Source: an uncultured bacterium
GTDB lineage: Bacteria; Actinomycetota; Coriobacteriia; Coriobacteriales; Coriobacteriaceae
Assembly: GCA_905215095.1 (NCBI GenBank)
Contig: CAJMOL010000079.1
Span: 1-6,832 of the forward strand
Length of the DNA stretch: 6,832 nt
Direction of reading: 5' to 3'
Below, piece after piece: positions 4,908 through 6,832 of this stretch. Below the pieces are notes generated by a model. It had not been told where the DNA came from. It saw only the letters and a list, made by a program, of their open reading frames with translations, and did not search any database. Within the stretch, counting starts at the first letter, position 1. Every line of letters begins with the position of its first letter. The position numbers were made by a program, and so were the translations under genes.

Positions 4908-6089
4908 TTACAGCTGTTCGGCCGGACGGTCGGGCGAGCTGAAGCCCGAGTCAAATGTGACGACGCACGAGACATCGGGCCGGCGCTCGTGCACGATGCG
5001 CGTGACGAGCTCCAGCAGCTCCTCGTCGGATATGTCAAAGCCGTCGGGACGCACCAGGTCAAACGAAACGAACCCGTCGTGCTCGTGCAGGTCGTGGATG
5101 GAGAGCGCGGGGTCGATTTGCATGATGCCGCGCTTGACCCAGCCGCGCAGGTCGTCGCCAGTGGTGGCGATGGGGTCGCAGTGTAGCGTGATGTCGATGC
5201 CCATCTGCCGTTTGATATCGTGCTCGATGGTGTCTAGGATCTCGTGGTGCTCAAACGCATCGCCCTCGCCGGGCATTTCCACGTGTGCGCTGGCAAACTG
5301 GCGGCCGGGGCCGTAGTCGTGCACCATGAGGTCGTGCGTGCCTAGGACCTGCGGATATGACATGATCTTGTCGCGGATTGCCTGGACGAGCTTGGGGTCG
5401 GGCGCTTGCCCCAATAGCGGGCTGATAGCGTCGCGCACCAGGCCCATGCCGCTGATGCAAATGAAGATGCCCACGCCCAGGCCCGCCCAGCCGTCGAGGT
5501 CAAAGCCGGTCGTCTGCGAAATAAGCGCCGCCACCAAGACCGAGCCCGAGGTGATGACGTCATTCTTGGAGTCCTGCGCTGTGGCGATGAGCGTCTCGGA
5601 GTCGATGCGATTCCCCAGCGTGCGGTTGAACGCGGCCATCCAGAGCTTAACGAGCATGGACGTAGCCAGTGCCGCAAGGGAAACGAGCGTGTAAGCGGTG
5701 GGCGAGGGCTTGATGATCTTGGTAACGGACTCGAGCACCAGGTTGATGCCGACGGCACAAACGAGGACGGCGACAAACAGGCCGGCGAGGTATTCGTAGC
5801 GGCCGTGGCCATAGGGGTGGCCTTCGTCTGCCGGGCGGCTGGCAAGGCGGAATCCGAGCAGGCTCACAATGTTGCTCGACGCATCGGAGAGGTTGTTGAA
5901 GGCATCGGCGACAAGCGAGACGGAGCCGGCGAGCAGACCCGCGATGCCCTTAGCCAGGCACAGCGTGATGTTGAGGCCGATGCAGATGAGACTTGCGGCA
6001 AAGCCTGCGTTGGTACGGCAAGCCGTATCGACCGGCTCGTCCTCGCTGCCGGGAACAAGCGTATGTACCAGCCGCTTTACAAATAGCAT
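4908..6089 (-). CDS. Cation diffusion facilitator (CDF) family metal-ion transporter
   Basis: The 393-aa membrane protein is expected to export a divalent metal ion by proton antiport. Core features: DAFNNLSDA in TM2 (62-70), the cytosolic loop HPYGHGRYEYL (91-101), and TM5 with AQDSKNDVITS (171-181). The metal-site motifs are N65-x3-D69 and D173-x3-D177. Neither has the histidine of the zinc-type HxxxD motif, so the pattern fits Mn-type members; the substrate is inferred, not shown. Hydrophobic stretches near 28-57, 101-119, 131-151 and 182-213 match the six-helix fold with TM2 and TM5. The cytosolic region holds a normal CDF C-terminal domain (about 228-308) plus a second similar module (about 315-380). 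The start at 6087-6089 is chosen for the GAGGA 8 nt upstream; the in-frame ATG at 6110 has no Shine-Dalgarno and the frame's upstream extension to 6371 lacks family content. It is divergent from the right-edge zinc-ribbon gene. Confidence 0.95.
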   Translation of the reverse strand: MLFVKRLVHTLVPGSEDEPVDTACRTNAGFAASLICIGLNITLCLAKGIAGLLAGSVSLVADAFNNLSDASSNIVSLLGFRLASRPADEGHPYGHGRYEYLAGLFVAVLVCAVGINLVLESVTKIIKPSPTAYTLVSLAALATSMLVKLWMAAFNRTLGNRIDSETLIATAQDSKNDVITSGSVLVAALISQTTGFDLDGWAGLGVGIFICISGMGLVRDAISPLLGQAPDPKLVQAIRDKIMSYPQVLGTHDLMVHDYGPGRQFASAHVEMPGEGDAFEHHEILDTIEHDIKRQMGIDITLHCDPIATTGDDLRGWVKRGIMQIDPALSIHDLHEHDGFVSFDLVRPDGFDISDEELLELVTRIVHERRPDVSCVVTFDSGFSSPDRPAEQL

Positions 6090-6097
6090 GGCAATCG

Positions 6098-6102
6098 TCC
6101 TC
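6098..6102 (-). promoter_or_regulatory. Shine-Dalgarno of the CDF transporter
   Basis: Read on the minus strand this is GAGGA, 8 nt before the ATG at 6089. It supports a 393-aa protein rather than the longer alternatives. A TACACT further upstream on the minus strand (about 6121-6126) might be a -10 box, but no matching -35 is evident. Confidence 0.65.
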
Positions 6103-6305
6103 ACAATCATGGTTAAGGGGATAGTGTAGCTCGCATGGGCGCACCGTGCGCCGATGCTCAGAAAATGCAGCAATGGTCTGCCGGCGCTAACGGGCGCGAG
6201 GCGGAGGGGGACGACTGCCCGCGCGCCTTCGAGTTCACTGCGCCTTCCCGTCCGACCGAGTGCCCCATTTTGGGCCACATGGGTATGGTCATGTGCTTGC
6301 CTGCC

Positions 6306-6322
6306 CGACATACTTAATGTCG
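6306..6322. promoter_or_regulatory. Small inverted repeat before the right-edge zinc-ribbon gene
   Basis: CGACAT (6306-6311) and ATGTCG (6317-6322) form a 6-bp dyad with a 5-nt spacer, 29 bp before the ATG. TACTTAAT within it could overlap a -10 region, so an operator is possible. The rest of the 262-bp divergent region 6090-6351 shows no other clear structure, riboswitch or gene. Confidence 0.3.
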
Positions 6323-6338
6323 ACAGCCCCTGCGCAAA

Positions 6339-6343
6339 GGAGG
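6339..6343 (+). promoter_or_regulatory. Strong Shine-Dalgarno of the right-edge zinc-ribbon protein
   Basis: GGAGG within AAAGGAGGA, 8 nt before the ATG at 6352, is the best ribosome binding site in the window and supports this start. Confidence 0.85.
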
Positions 6344-6351
6344 ATGTATCC

Positions 6352-6832
6352 ATGGACGAGATGTTTGCCATTAAATGCCAAAACTGCGGCGGCCCTATGT
6401 ACTCACACCAGGCTAAACGCAGTTTTGAGTGCGCCTATTGCGGCACGGTCGTTCCGTGGCAGGCCGATGCGGGGGAGCCCAAGAGCGCCCTAGGTATCCG
6501 TCATACGCCGCTGACGGTTGTCGATGGGCTGCTTAAGCTCACCCATGTGTCGCAACTCGAGCGCCCGGAGGACCCGGACTGGTATTTCTTTAATTCACAC
6601 TGGCGCAATCAGTCGGTTCTGGAGCATCTGCTGTGGGAGGACCGCGGCACGGCGCAGGAGTTCCAAGAGGCGACGCACGTGAGCATTCCCTGCCCCTTCT
6701 GTGGAGCGTCCTTTGAGGGCGAGTCAACGCAGCGTGTGTTTGAGTGCCCGTCCTGCGGCAACAAGATCGGCATTGCCGACCTGCTCAAGCCGGGGACGTT
6801 TAGCAAGCGCCTGACCTTGGGCGTTGGTGCGG
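6352..6832 (+). CDS. Protein with two zinc ribbons, N-terminal part (3' end outside window)
   Basis: The frame is open from ATG at 6352 to the right edge, giving 160 residues so far. Two four-cysteine ribbons share the same layout: C9-x2-C12-x14-C27-x2-C30 and C114-x2-C117-x14-C132-x2-C135. The second knuckles are alike (FECAYCG and FECPSCG), so the ribbons look like diverged copies. Between them, residues about 45-105 form a Trp/His-rich stretch (DWYFFNSHWRNQS) that may be a small folded domain. No signal peptide or membrane helix is seen in this part; many bacterial proteins with such N-terminal ribbons have membrane or effector domains further on, which cannot be judged here. A strong GGAGG at 6339-6343 sets the start. 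It is divergent from the CDF gene, whose frame extends antisense over its first codons only if a wrong upstream start is used. I do not recognise the family; zinc binding is the safe inference. Confidence 0.88.
   Translation, partial: MDEMFAIKCQNCGGPMYSHQAKRSFECAYCGTVVPWQADAGEPKSALGIRHTPLTVVDGLLKLTHVSQLERPEDPDWYFFNSHWRNQSVLEHLLWEDRGTAQEFQEATHVSIPCPFCGASFEGESTQRVFECPSCGNKIGIADLLKPGTFSKRLTLGVGA

Noticed and set aside
4852..5845. Frames in other phases over the CDF gene (for example 4852-5316 plus, 5342-5845 minus)
   Set aside because: They overlap a well-conserved transporter and are Ser/Arg/Pro-rich shadows with no motif.
6135..6317. A possible 60-aa ORF in the divergent region before the right-edge gene
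   Set aside because: No Shine-Dalgarno, no domain, and its frame simply runs through a high-GC intergenic region.
6090..6351. A metal-sensing riboswitch (yybP-ykoY or czcD/NiCo type) in the CDF leader
   Set aside because: I read the minus-strand leader for the conserved cores of these families and found none; a covariance-model search would settle it.
6090..6371. Longer CDF starts at 6371 or 6110 on the minus strand
   Set aside because: Neither start has a Shine-Dalgarno, the extra residues are Arg/Ala-rich noncoding-like, and the 6371 start would overlap the right-edge gene. GAGGA before 6089 fits the family's usual start.

Overview
The window looks like a chromosomal segment of a high-GC, gut-type actinobacterium, most probably of the class Coriobacteriia (Collinsella or a relative). 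That is an inference from base composition, codon use and the kinds of protein present; no phylogenetic marker here proves it. I see no phage, IS transposase, CRISPR array, tRNA or rRNA.

Layout. (1) 1-737 (+): the 3' end of fhs, formate--tetrahydrofolate ligase, closed by a strong terminator. (2) 738-1138: a 401-bp gene-free stretch dominated by a 162-bp palindromic element (element A, 875-1036), followed by a perfect 12-bp palindrome. (3) 1139-3157 (+): a 672-aa membrane-anchored protein with a zinc ribbon at its N-terminus and a large, probably extracytoplasmic region that resembles RsiV/PdaC-type domains at its C-terminus. (4) 3158-3465: its terminator, a second palindromic element (element B, 3277-3424) related to A, and a perfect 17-bp tandem duplication. 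(5) 3466-3702 (-): a 78-aa cysteine-cluster protein. (6) 3841-4797 (+), divergent from it: a 318-aa single-pass membrane protein with a PASTA-like outer domain and a 7-residue repeat tail. (7) 4832-4899: a bidirectional terminator between convergent genes. (8) 4908-6089 (-): a cation diffusion facilitator (CDF) transporter with a Mn-type motif pattern. (9) 6352-6832 (+): the 5' part of a protein with two zinc ribbons, running off the right edge.

The genes are mostly single transcription units, each with its own Shine-Dalgarno sequence and terminator; I see no operon. Several products carry cysteine metal-binding clusters next to a metal-ion exporter, but nothing links them functionally beyond proximity. 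The most unusual signal is the pair of elements A and B. They flank the 672-aa gene, have the same 108-nt spacing between conserved TACTACG/CGTAGTA boundaries and a nearly identical internal 20-nt core. Their outer arms are unrelated in sequence, yet each pairs with its own partner arm. This is what a structured RNA or a mobile palindromic repeat family would look like.
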